A stretch of 21,475 nt of DNA from an uncultured Oscillospiraceae bacterium (GCA_934591705.1 CAKTPM010000023.1:1-21475), one strand, 5' to 3'. Shown: positions 6,914 to 14,822, numbered from the stretch's first letter. Numbers and translations: made by a program. The notes: generated by a model not told the origin, from the letters alone.

Positions 6914-8875
6914 ATGCCTGAGATCAGACAATTAGACAAGCATGTATCCGAGCTCATCGCCGCCGGCGAGGTGGTGGAGCGCCCGGCCAGCGTGGTCAAG
7001 GAGCTCCTGGAAAACGCCATCGACGCCGGGGCCTCCGCCATCACGGTGGAGCTCCAGGACGGCGGGCTCACCTTTATACGCATCACCGACAACGGCTGCG
7101 GCATCGCCCCGGAGCAGCTGCCCACGGCCTTTTTGCGCCACGCCACCAGCAAGCTCCGCCGGGCCGCCGACCTCAACGCCATCGGCACCCTGGGCTTCCG
7201 GGGGGAGGCCCTGGCCGCCATCTCCGCCGTGAGCCGGGTGGACATCTTCTCCCGGGAGCGGGGGGTCGCCGAGGGAGCCCGGCTCCACCTGGAGGGGGGC
7301 GTGCCTGAGGAGGTGCTGCCAGCCGGCTGCCCGGAGGGCACCACCATCTGCGTCCGGGATCTTTTTTACAACACCCCCGGCCGCATGAAGTTTATGAAAA
7401 AGGATGCCGCCGAGGCCACCGCCATCGCCGGCATCGTGACCCATCTCTCCCTGAGCCATGCCGACATCTCCTTCCGGCTGCTGCGGGATGGCCGAGAGGT
7501 GCTCCACACCCCCGGCGACGGGGAGCTGCTCAACGCCGTGTATGCCGCCATGGGCCGGGATTTTGCCCTGTCCCTTCTGCCGGCAGCCGGCCGGGGCGGC
7601 CAGGTGGCGGCGGCCGGCTTTGTCACCAAGCCCTTGGCCTGCCACGGCACCCGAGCCCGGCAGACCTTCTTTGTCAACGGCCGCTATGTGAAAAACCAGC
7701 TTCTCACTGCCGCCGTGGAGGAGGCCTACCGCAACCAGCTGATGAAGGGCCGCTTCCCCGGCTGCGTGCTGCACATCACCCTGCCCGCCGGGGAGGTGGA
7801 TGTGAATGTCCACCCGGCCAAGACCGTGGTGAAATTCGTCTCCGACAAGTCAGTGTTCGACGCGGTGTACCACACCGTTTTAGACGCCCTCAACGCCGAG
7901 AAAAAGCCCCCGCGGCAGGAGCCGGCCCCGGCGCCCAAGAAGGAGGACTTTTACCGGGCCATGACCGTGGAGCAATATCGCGGCCGGGCGCCCCGGACTC
8001 CGGAGCCGGCGGAAAAGCGCCCCCTGGGCAGCTTTACCGCCGCCCCGACGGCGGGTAAAAGCCCCCTGGCGGTCCGGGACAGCGCCCCGGCGGGGGAGGG
8101 CCCCTTTTCCGCCCCGGCCCCGGCGGGCCGCACCTATGTGGTGACGCCGCCCGCCGCCCCGGCACAGGCCGCCCCGGCCCGGGAAGAACTCCCCCTGCCG
8201 GAGGAGCGCCCCGCCGCCCCTGGCGCCGCGCCGGCAAAGGAACCGGAGCGAGAGCCGGTGCAGGAGTCGGTACAGGAGCCGGTGCAGGAGACCCTGGAGC
8301 CGCTTCGGGAGCCACCCTGGCGCATCGTGGGGGAGGTGCTCCGGACCTACATCATCTGCGAGGACGCCGAGGACAATGTCTGGCTCATCGACAAGCACGC
8401 CGCCCATGAGCGCCTGCGGTTCGATGCCCTCAAGGCCCGGCGGGAGCCGCCTATGTCCCAGCCCCTGCTGGTGCCCCTTACCGTCTCCCTGGAGGCGGAG
8501 GAATACGCTGCGGTGCTGGACAATCTGGACGCCGTGGCCGCCTTCGGCTTTGCCTGTGAGGACTTCGGCCCCGGCACCCTGCTGGTGCGGGAGGTGCCCT
8601 GCGACATCCGGGCTGAGGATGCCGCCGCCACGGTGGAGGAGCTGGCCCGGAAGCTGGCTCTGGGCCGGGCGGATCCGGCGGCGGCCCGGGATGAGCTTCT
8701 GCACACCATGGCCTGCAAGAGCGCCATCCGGGCCGGCATGACCACGGATCCGGCGGAGATGCGGGCTCTGGTGGACAAGGTGCAGGCCGGGGAGATCCTC
8801 TATTGTCCCCACGGCCGCCCGGTGAAGCAGCGCTGGAGCCGCTACGAGATCGAGAAACTGTTCAAGCGCGCCTGA
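6914..8875 (+). CDS. mutL: DNA mismatch repair protein MutL (endonuclease type)
   Basis: GHKL ATPase that couples MutS to strand incision. It has 653 residues. The N-terminal ATPase motifs are clear: ELLENAIDAGAS with Asn34, DNGCGI, ATSKL and LGFRGEALAAISAV. A transducer domain runs to about residue 330, then a linker of about 140 residues rich in Pro, Ala and Glu (about 335-475) containing a 12-bp repeat. The C-terminal domain carries a nuclease-type metal motif DKHAAHERLRFD (493-504), ACKSAIRAG and CPHGRP. Its motif deviates from the usual DQHAxxExxxxE by Lys for Gln and Asp for the last Glu. Nicking activity is therefore likely but rests on a variant motif. A GGGGAGG site precedes the ATG, and miaA follows after 16 nt. 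Confidence 0.97.
   Translation: MPEIRQLDKHVSELIAAGEVVERPASVVKELLENAIDAGASAITVELQDGGLTFIRITDNGCGIAPEQLPTAFLRHATSKLRRAADLNAIGTLGFRGEALAAISAVSRVDIFSRERGVAEGARLHLEGGVPEEVLPAGCPEGTTICVRDLFYNTPGRMKFMKKDAAEATAIAGIVTHLSLSHADISFRLLRDGREVLHTPGDGELLNAVYAAMGRDFALSLLPAAGRGGQVAAAGFVTKPLACHGTRARQTFFVNGRYVKNQLLTAAVEEAYRNQLMKGRFPGCVLHITLPAGEVDVNVHPAKTVVKFVSDKSVFDAVYHTVLDALNAEKKPPRQEPAPAPKKEDFYRAMTVEQYRGRAPRTPEPAEKRPLGSFTAAPTAGKSPLAVRDSAPAGEGPFSAPAPAGRTYVVTPPAAPAQAAPAREELPLPEERPAAPGAAPAKEPEREPVQESVQEPVQETLEPLREPPWRIVGEVLRTYIICEDAEDNVWLIDKHAAHERLRFDALKARREPPMSQPLLVPLTVSLEAEEYAAVLDNLDAVAAFGFACEDFGPGTLLVREVPCDIRAEDAAATVEELARKLALGRADPAAARDELLHTMACKSAIRAGMTTDPAEMRALVDKVQAGEILYCPHGRPVKQRWSRYEIEKLFKRA
8258..8293 (+). 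repeat. Three 12-bp tandem units in the MutL linker
   Basis: Units at 8258-8269, 8270-8281 and 8282-8293 have the form GTRCAGGAGNCN and encode VQES, VQEP and VQET in the disordered linker. The in-frame 12-bp period means copy-number change would not break the gene. Confidence 0.75.
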
Positions 8876-8891
8876 GCGCATAGGAGGAACC

Positions 8892-9833
8892 ATGTCCCAG
8901 GTCATCTGTGTGGTAGGCCCCACGGCCTGCGGAAAAACGAAAATGGGCGTGGCCCTGGCCCGGCGCTTCAGCGGCGAGGTGGTGTCGGTGGACTCCATGC
9001 AGATCTACCGGGGCATGCCCATCGGCACTGCGGCCCCCACGCCGGAGGAGATGGAGGGGATACCCCACCACATGCTGGCGGTGGCAGAGCCGGCGGAGAG
9101 CTGGTCCGCCGCCCGGTATGCCTCCCGGGCGGACGCCTGCGTGCGGGCTATCCTGGCCCGGGGCAAGACCCCCGTTTTAGTGGGAGGCACGGGGCTCTGG
9201 CTGGACACCCTGGTGCGGGGGAGGGACTATGCCCCCGGCGCCCAGGGAGAGGAAACCCGCCTGGCCCTGCAGGAGCGCCTGACCCGGGAGGGGGCCGCCG
9301 TCCTTTTGGAGGAGCTGCGGCGCATCGACCCCCCGGCGGCGGCGCGGCTGCACCTGCGGGATGAAAAGCGCATCCTCCGGGCCCTGGAGGTCTATTACGA
9401 GACCGGCGAGACCTTCACCGCCCGCAATGAAAAGGAGCGCGCCCTGCCTCCCCGGTACGACGCCCGCTACATCGGCCTGTGGTACTCTGACCGGGCGGCC
9501 CTGTGCCGGCGCATCGACCAACGGGTGGACCTCATGGTGGAACAGGGGCTGCTGCAGGAGGTGAAGGCGCTCCTGCAAAGCGACATCCCCCGGGATGCCA
9601 CCGCCCTGCAGGCCATCGGCTATAAGCAGTTTTTAGCGGTGGCGGAGGGCCGGGCCACCGTGGAGGAGGCCATCGCCGAGGTAAAGCTGCGCTCCCGGCA
9701 GTACGCCAAGCGGCAGATGACCTGGCTGCGCCGCAACCCGGACATCCACTGGATCGACCGGTCAAAAGAGCCGGATTTTTCCCTGGCTCTGCAAAATGCG
9801 ACAGAATATCTCACCGCTTGTGGATTAGGATAA
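8892..9833 (+). CDS. miaA: tRNA dimethylallyltransferase
   Basis: Transfers the dimethylallyl group of DMAPP to N6 of A37 in tRNAs with A36-A37-A38, giving i6A37, the substrate of MiaB. It has 313 residues, normal length. The P-loop is GPTACGKT (9-16). Family blocks follow: VDSMQIYRGMPIGTAAPT, PHHMLAV, LVGGTGLW, and the tRNA-binding C-terminal part AIGYKQFLAV and RQYAKRQMTWLRR. TAGGAGG sits 4-5 nt before the ATG. It lies between mutL and hfq, as in Bacillus-type clusters, and shares a transcription unit with miaB. Confidence 0.97.
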   Translation: MSQVICVVGPTACGKTKMGVALARRFSGEVVSVDSMQIYRGMPIGTAAPTPEEMEGIPHHMLAVAEPAESWSAARYASRADACVRAILARGKTPVLVGGTGLWLDTLVRGRDYAPGAQGEETRLALQERLTREGAAVLLEELRRIDPPAAARLHLRDEKRILRALEVYYETGETFTARNEKERALPPRYDARYIGLWYSDRAALCRRIDQRVDLMVEQGLLQEVKALLQSDIPRDATALQAIGYKQFLAVAEGRATVEEAIAEVKLRSRQYAKRQMTWLRRNPDIHWIDRSKEPDFSLALQNATEYLTACGLG

Positions 9834-9881
9834 CACAGGCGGATGCAGCGCGTCCGCACAAATAGAAAGGAAGCGGATGCA

Positions 9882-10121
9882 ATGCAAAAGACAAACAATT
9901 TACAGGAAGTGTTTCTGACGGTGGTACGCCGGGAGAATGTGCCGGTGACGATCTTTTTGGTCAACGGCTTTCAGCTCCGGGGCACCATTGCCGGATTTGA
10001 CAGCTTCGTGGTGGTGCTCCTCAGCGAGGGCCGCCAGCAGGTGATCTACAAACACGCCATCTCCACCGTTGTCCCCCTGCGGAATGTATCTCTGATGCCC
10101 GGGAGGGAGGCGGCGGTGTGA
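9882..10121 (+). CDS. hfq: RNA-binding protein Hfq
   Basis: Sm-like hexameric RNA chaperone that binds small RNAs and A-rich or U-rich mRNA tails. It has 79 residues. The Sm1 motif is VTIFLVNGFQLRGTIAGFDSF and the Sm2 motif is QVIYKHAISTVVP, with the diagnostic YKHA. The start at 9882 is chosen because the family begins with a motif like MQKTNNLQEVFL and because AAAGGAAG lies at the right distance. An in-frame ATG at 9843 would add 13 non-family residues. The C-terminal tail is short, as in Gram-positive Hfq. It lies 48 nt after miaA. Confidence 0.96.
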   Translation: MQKTNNLQEVFLTVVRRENVPVTIFLVNGFQLRGTIAGFDSFVVVLLSEGRQQVIYKHAISTVVPLRNVSLMPGREAAV

Positions 10122-10134
10122 CCGAGGGAGGGCC

Positions 10135-11343
10135 ATGAAAAAAACATCCATCTTCACCATACTGTGCATATCCGTTCTGGCGGCGGCGGTGCTCTACTTT
10201 GCCGGGCAGTGCTATAAGTACTTCACCGACCCTCTGACCACCACCCTGGTCTATGAGTCCCGGACCCAGGACAGCGTAGCTCTGACGGGCTACCTGGTCC
10301 GCAGCGAGGAGACCTTTTTCGTCCAGGCCCAGACCCTGGTACATAGCCAGACGGAGGGGAGCCGGGTAGGGGTGGGCCAGACCCTGGCCGTATGCTACCA
10401 GAGCGATGCGGCTCTGGAGACCGTGGCGGAGGTGGAAAAGCTCCAGCAGCGGCTGGAGCAGCTGGAGTTCGCCCTCAACTCCTATCTGGATCCGGACGCC
10501 GCCCTGAAGCTGGACAGCTCCATTACCGAGGACATCATCCGCCTCCGCCGGGAGATCGCCGGGGGCAATTATGCCGATGGGTACGCGGAGATCGCCGCCC
10601 TGGAATCCGCGGTGATGAAGCGCTCCTACAGCTATTCCGACCTCTCGGAGATCGAGGGGGACATCACTGCCGCCAAGGGGCAGCTGGCCGCCGCCCGGCA
10701 GAAGCTCTCCGGCGCCCGGGAGGTCACCGCCCCCTACGCCGGCACCTACAGCGCTGTGTGCGACGGCTATGAAACGGTGCTGACCCCGGAATTTCTGGAG
10801 AATGTCACCGTCTCCGCGCTGGAGAACCTGCGCCCGGTGGAGACCGCTGCCAATGTGGGCAAGCTCATCCGGGGGGACAGCTGGTATTACGCCGCCGTCA
10901 TCACCGCCCGGCAGGCGGAGCTGCTGCAGGGCCGCTCCTCGGTGACGGTGCGCTTTTCCAAGGGCGTGGCCCAGGATTTTAATATGAGTATTTACCGCAT
11001 CACCCCGGAGGAGGGCGGCAAATGCGTGCTGCTCCTGCGCTCGGAGCGCTATCTGGCCCAGACCACCCTGCTGCGGCACCAGTCCGCAGAGCTCGTGCTG
11101 CGGGAATACAGCGGCATGCGTGTGCCCGCCAACGCGCTGCGCGTCAGCGACGGCGGCGTGGCGGGGGTATACTGCGTGGCGGGCGTCACGGCCCGCTTTA
11201 AGCCCGTGGAGGTGGTCTGGCAGGGGGAGGGCTACGCCTTGGTGAAGCCCGCCGCCGACGCCGCAGGCAGCGGCGTCCTGCGCATCGGCGATGAGGTCAT
11301 CGCCACCCACGGTGAGCTCCATGACGGCAAGGTCATCGGATAA
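10135..11343 (+). CDS. HlyD-like membrane-anchored protein
   Basis: Its 402 residues contain one N-terminal membrane segment (about 6-25) and no other obvious one, so most of the protein is predicted outside the cell. A lipoyl/barrel-sandwich-like half (about 45-90) precedes an alpha-helical hairpin with coiled-coil character (about 97-120 and 160-195), then a second beta-rich half, PYAGTYSAV, and a C-terminal beta domain. This is the architecture of HlyD/RND periplasmic adaptors. The family is assigned by architecture, not by a strong motif. No transporter gene is adjacent. It is 13 nt after hfq and 33 nt before yggS, inside a division-gene run, so a role in envelope or division is a guess from context. 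Confidence 0.7.
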   Translation: MKKTSIFTILCISVLAAAVLYFAGQCYKYFTDPLTTTLVYESRTQDSVALTGYLVRSEETFFVQAQTLVHSQTEGSRVGVGQTLAVCYQSDAALETVAEVEKLQQRLEQLEFALNSYLDPDAALKLDSSITEDIIRLRREIAGGNYADGYAEIAALESAVMKRSYSYSDLSEIEGDITAAKGQLAAARQKLSGAREVTAPYAGTYSAVCDGYETVLTPEFLENVTVSALENLRPVETAANVGKLIRGDSWYYAAVITARQAELLQGRSSVTVRFSKGVAQDFNMSIYRITPEEGGKCVLLLRSERYLAQTTLLRHQSAELVLREYSGMRVPANALRVSDGGVAGVYCVAGVTARFKPVEVVWQGEGYALVKPAADAAGSGVLRIGDEVIATHGELHDGKVIG

Positions 11344-11376
11344 AGGAGAAAATACAGCAAAAGAGGAGATGCAGAT

Positions 11377-12075
<699 letters not shown>

Positions 12076-12091
12076 CGGGAGGGCTTTCGCT

Positions 12092-12580
12092 ATGGGCTTG
12101 ATGGATGAGCTGAAAAAGATCCTGCATCCCTACGATGACGAGGATTATGACTACGAAGAGGAATTTGAGGATACCCGGGCGGACAAGAGCGTCTTTGAGG
12201 ACCGCCGGGAGGACCGCTACGAGGACCGTCGGGAGGACCGCCGGGAGGAGCGCCGGAGCGGCGGTGAGGATCGCCGGGGCAAGGTGGTGAATATCCATGC
12301 CACCGCCGCGCTGAAGGTGGTGCTGGTGAAGCCCGACCGCTTTGAGAACGCCAGCGAGATCGCCGACCATCTCAAGGAGAAGCGCACCGTGGTGCTGAAC
12401 CTGGAGTCCACCAACAAGGATGTGGCCCGCCGGCTCATCGACTTTTTGAGCGGCGTGGCCTATGCCAGCGAGGGCAAGATCAAGAAGGTGGCCGCCAATA
12501 CCTACATCATCACCCCCTACAGCGTGGACATCATGGGCGACCTCATCGACGAGCTGGAGAGCAACGGCCTTTATATCTGA
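12092..12580 (+). CDS. sepF: Cell division protein SepF
   Basis: FtsZ-binding membrane tether that aligns the Z ring, acting at the inner face of the membrane. It has 162 residues. The N-terminal amphipathic membrane-binding helix is MGLMDELKKILHP. A highly charged linker (about 14-62) follows, with five tetrapeptide repeats of ED-R-R/Y type. The C-terminal FtsZ-binding domain spans about 65-162, with the family pattern VVLVKPDRFENASEIADHL, VVLNLESTNKDVARRLIDFLSG and YIITPYSVDI. GGGAGG precedes the ATG by 9 nt. It follows yggS by 16 nt. YlmG and YlmH, usually found next, are absent, and divIVA starts 37 nt downstream. Confidence 0.95.
   Translation: MGLMDELKKILHPYDDEDYDYEEEFEDTRADKSVFEDRREDRYEDRREDRREERRSGGEDRRGKVVNIHATAALKVVLVKPDRFENASEIADHLKEKRTVVLNLESTNKDVARRLIDFLSGVAYASEGKIKKVAANTYIITPYSVDIMGDLIDELESNGLYI
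12197..12256 (+). repeat. Five 12-bp tandem units in the SepF linker
   Basis: Units of the form GAGGACCGNCGG repeated five times in frame, encoding EDRR, EDRY, EDRR, EDRR and EERR. The third and fourth units differ only at the synonymous third codon position of one Arg. This suggests recent slippage or unequal exchange. Confidence 0.85.
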
Positions 12581-12617
12581 GACCATACATATTTTATATC
12601 ATTCGGAGGGATAGAGC

Positions 12618-13307
12618 ATGTTTACACCCCAGGAAGTTTCCGAAAAAGTATTCCCCAAGTCCTCCGGCTTCGGCGGGGGCTATCAGATGGCGGCTGTGGA
12701 CCAGTTCCTGGACAGCCTGACCGAGGATTATACCGCCCTTTTCAAGGAGAATGTCACCCTGAAGGCCAAGCTGAAGGTGCTGGCTGACAAGGTGGAGGAA
12801 TACCGCGCCACGGAGGAATCCATGCGCGCCGCCCTGCTGACGGCCCAGAAGATGGCCACCAAGCTGGTGCAGGAGGCCCAGACCGAGCACGACAAGCTCC
12901 TGGCCAACGCCCGGGCGGACGCCAAGGCGGAGCAGGAGCGCCTGGCCCGGGAGCAGAAGGACGCCGAAAAGCGCCTGGCCCTGGCCAAGGAGGAGACGGC
13001 CCGCTTCCTGCAGAAGAGCAGCGAGCTGTGCCGCCGCCAGGCGGAGTTTTTGACCCAGCTGCCGGAGATAGAGCTCCCCGGCGAGGAGCCGGCGCCGGCC
13101 AAAAATGAGGCCGACAGCATCGGCGAGGACATCCTGCGCGGCTTTGTGGACGAGATGCCCGCCGCCCAGCCGGAGCTCCCGGAGGAGCCACCCCGGCAGG
13201 AGGAGCCGGCCCGCCAGGCCCCGGTGACGGAGGACACCATCGACATGACCAAGGTGTTCAACCTGGATGAGCTGAAGTTCGGCCGCAACTATTCCGGCGA
13301 AGAATAA
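12618..13307 (+). CDS. divIVA: DivIVA-domain protein
   Basis: Coiled-coil protein that marks negatively curved membrane at septa and poles. It has 229 residues. The N-terminal DivIVA domain is recognisable at FTPQEVSEKVF and YQMAAVDQFLDSL, followed by a long coiled coil (about 35-140) rich in Ala, Glu, Lys and Arg. An acidic, proline-rich tail ends with a short helix-like segment DTIDMTKVFNLDELKFG (about 207-223) that could be a partner-binding motif. The Bacillus membrane-insertion pair Phe17-Arg18 is represented by Phe18 followed by Gly-Gly-Gly, so the basic residue is missing at that spot. TCGGAGGG precedes the ATG. A strong hairpin follows the stop. Confidence 0.9.
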   Translation: MFTPQEVSEKVFPKSSGFGGGYQMAAVDQFLDSLTEDYTALFKENVTLKAKLKVLADKVEEYRATEESMRAALLTAQKMATKLVQEAQTEHDKLLANARADAKAEQERLAREQKDAEKRLALAKEETARFLQKSSELCRRQAEFLTQLPEIELPGEEPAPAKNEADSIGEDILRGFVDEMPAAQPELPEEPPRQEEPARQAPVTEDTIDMTKVFNLDELKFGRNYSGEE

Positions 13308-13311
13308 AAAG

Positions 13312-13338
13312 AAAAGGGGGCCGCAGGGCTCCCTTTTT
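13312..13338 (+). terminator. Terminator after divIVA
   Basis: An 11-bp stem AAAAGGGGGCC/GGCTCCCTTTT (one G-T pair) with loop GCAG and five T at the 3' side. It ends about 5 nt before the ribosome binding site of the next gene, so it may also tune read-through into that gene. Confidence 0.7.
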
Positions 13339-13354
13339 CGGAAGGAGGAGCATC

Positions 13355-14197
13355 ATGCAGGAAAAGCCCGTTGTTGCCCTGCTGTACGATTTTGACAAGA
13401 CCCTGTGCACCACGGATATGGAGGACTATACCTTCATCCCCGCCCTGGGCATGACCCCTGCCGACTTCTGGGACATCGCCAACCGCTTCGGCCGGGAGAA
13501 TCAGATGGACGGCCTTTTGGCGTATATGTACACCATGATCACCGAATGCCGCAAAAGGAGCATCCGCCTGGACCGGGAGTTTCTGGTGAGCTGCGGCCGG
13601 GAGATGGTGCTCTTCCCCGGGGTGAAGGAGTGGTTTGACCGCATCACCGCCTTCGGCGATGCCCAGGGGGTGCAGGTGGAGCACTATGTGCTCTCCTCCG
13701 GCCTTCGGGAGATCATCGAGGGCAGCGGCATCGCCGACAAGTTCAAGATGATCTACGCCTGCGAGTTTTTCTATGACCGCAACGGCCTCGCCTCGTGGCC
13801 GAAGCTGGATGTCAACTTCACCAACAAGACCCAGTTCGTCTACCGCATCAACAAGGGCGTGCTGGATGTGGCGGACGACCGCCAGCTCAACGGCTCCATG
13901 CCCGACGATTCCAAGCGGGTGCCCTTCAGCAACATGCTCTACATCGGCGACGGGCTCTCCGATGTGCCCTGCATGAAGATGATGCAGGCCTATGGAGGCC
14001 AGGCCATCGCCGTGTACCAGAGCAGCAACCGCTCCGGTGTGGAGGAGCTGCTGCGGCGCGGGCGCGTGGACTTCATCTTCCCGGCGGACTACCGGGAGGG
14101 CATGGGCCTGGATGTGACGGTGAAGAACATCATCCGCAAAATGGCCATCACCGACGCCCTGGCTGCCGAGAACGCCCGGCAGATACAGGAGCTGTAA
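13355..14197 (+). CDS. HAD-superfamily phosphatase
   Basis: A 280-residue soluble hydrolase of the haloacid dehalogenase fold. Motif I is YDFDKT with the nucleophile Asp12 and acid/base Asp14. Motif II is SSG (LSSGLREII). Motif IV is GDGLSDVP with metal-binding acidic residues. A Lys for motif III is probably in the NKTQFVYRINKG region. A large helical cap lies between motifs I and II (about 20-110), as in phosphoserine-phosphatase-like HAD proteins. The substrate cannot be told. GGAAGGAGG lies 5-6 nt before the ATG. It follows divIVA across a terminator, so its link to cell division is not established. Confidence 0.88.
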   Translation: MQEKPVVALLYDFDKTLCTTDMEDYTFIPALGMTPADFWDIANRFGRENQMDGLLAYMYTMITECRKRSIRLDREFLVSCGREMVLFPGVKEWFDRITAFGDAQGVQVEHYVLSSGLREIIEGSGIADKFKMIYACEFFYDRNGLASWPKLDVNFTNKTQFVYRINKGVLDVADDRQLNGSMPDDSKRVPFSNMLYIGDGLSDVPCMKMMQAYGGQAIAVYQSSNRSGVEELLRRGRVDFIFPADYREGMGLDVTVKNIIRKMAITDALAAENARQIQEL

Positions 14198-14242
14198 GCA
14201 GCCGCACGAAAATATTAACGATCAAATCTAAAGGAGAACTGT

Positions 14243-14281
14243 TTGAAACTTACCGCTTTATCACTGGAGCGTGTGGCCTGA
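14243..14281 (+). CDS. Possible 12-codon leader peptide upstream of the RNHCP gene
   Basis: TTG start preceded by AAAGGAG at good spacing (6 nt), encoding MKLTALSLERVA then TGA. It lies 72 nt before the RNHCP start codon. Its stop codon touches the first arm of a stem (14283-14289) that competes with pairing of the downstream ribosome binding site. The strong ribosome binding site for so short a frame is the main support. Translation is unproven, and chance is possible in a 156-nt leader. Confidence 0.35.
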   Translation: MKLTALSLERVA

Positions 14282-14282
14282 C

Positions 14283-14348
14283 CGGGAGGTCCGGCAAATT
14301 CATTCACACGCCGTTCCTCCCGCAAGAAGGTCCGTATCTTCAGGAGGA
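14283..14348 (+). promoter_or_regulatory. Possible translational switch in the RNHCP leader
   Basis: Arm 1 CGGGAGG (14283-14289) is perfectly complementary to arm 2 CCTCCCG (14316-14322). Arm 2, as TCCTCC (14315-14320), is also complementary to GGAGGA (14343-14348), which is the ribosome binding site of the RNHCP gene. The two pairings exclude each other, and AAGA/TCTT inside the second loop could extend it. A ribosome at the leader-peptide stop would cover arm 1. The regulatory reading is inference. Confidence 0.4.
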
Positions 14349-14353
14349 GCAAA

Positions 14354-14779
14354 ATGAACCGCGAAAACAAACGAAAGACCTTTGAAAAGGGTTACTACAA
14401 AACACACGCCTGCCGCGAAGCTTTCACCTGCAAGGTCTGCGGGCGGCTCTGCACGCCGCAAAGCGCCGGCAGCGACCATCGCAACCACTGCCCCAACTGT
14501 CTGCACAGCATGCATGTGGACATTGAGCCCGGAGACCGAGCATCGGATTGCGGCGGCATCATGGAGCCGATCGCCGTTTGGGTACGGCGCGGCGGCGAAT
14601 GGGCTGTCATCCATCGCTGCAGGCGCTGCGGTGCCCTCAGCTCTAACCGCATAGCCGCAGACGATAACCCCATGAAGCTCATGTCCATCGCCATGAAGTC
14701 CCTGTGCGAGCCGCCGTTCCCTCTTGAGCGCATCGAGGAAATGACGGCGCTCATGGGCGGTGACGGCCGCCTGAAATAA
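14354..14779 (+). CDS. RNHCP-domain zinc-ribbon protein of unknown function
   Basis: A 141-residue protein carrying the RNHCP signature within DHRNHCPNCLHSMHVD (41-56). Cysteines come in zinc-binding pairs: Cys26/Cys29 (CKVC), Cys46/Cys49 (CPNC) and Cys89/Cys92 (CRRC), plus Cys20, Cys33 and Cys66. Two zinc ribbons are therefore likely. The N-terminus is basic. The family is widespread, but I know of no established function; nucleic-acid or ribosome binding is only a guess from fold type. AGGAGG lies 6 nt before the ATG and may be masked by the leader structure. It is followed at once by a bidirectional terminator and is convergent with the XRE gene. Confidence 0.85.
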   Translation: MNRENKRKTFEKGYYKTHACREAFTCKVCGRLCTPQSAGSDHRNHCPNCLHSMHVDIEPGDRASDCGGIMEPIAVWVRRGGEWAVIHRCRRCGALSSNRIAADDNPMKLMSIAMKSLCEPPFPLERIEEMTALMGGDGRLK

Positions 14780-14782
14780 AAA

Positions 14783-14817
14783 ATGCACCCCGTGTCGGGA
14801 ACCGGCACGGGGTGCAT
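14783..14817. terminator. Bidirectional terminator between RNHCP gene and XRE gene
   Basis: Stem ATGCACCCCGTG/CACGGGGTGCAT, extended by CGG/CCG around GAA. On the plus strand it is followed by CTTTTCT, and on the minus strand by a run of six T. It serves convergent genes ending at 14779 and 14823. Confidence 0.88.
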
Positions 14818-14822
14818 CTTTT

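Noticed and set aside
7880..8998. Minus-strand frame of 372 codons across mutL/miaA
   Set aside because: Antisense to well-supported coding sequence; translation is low complexity.
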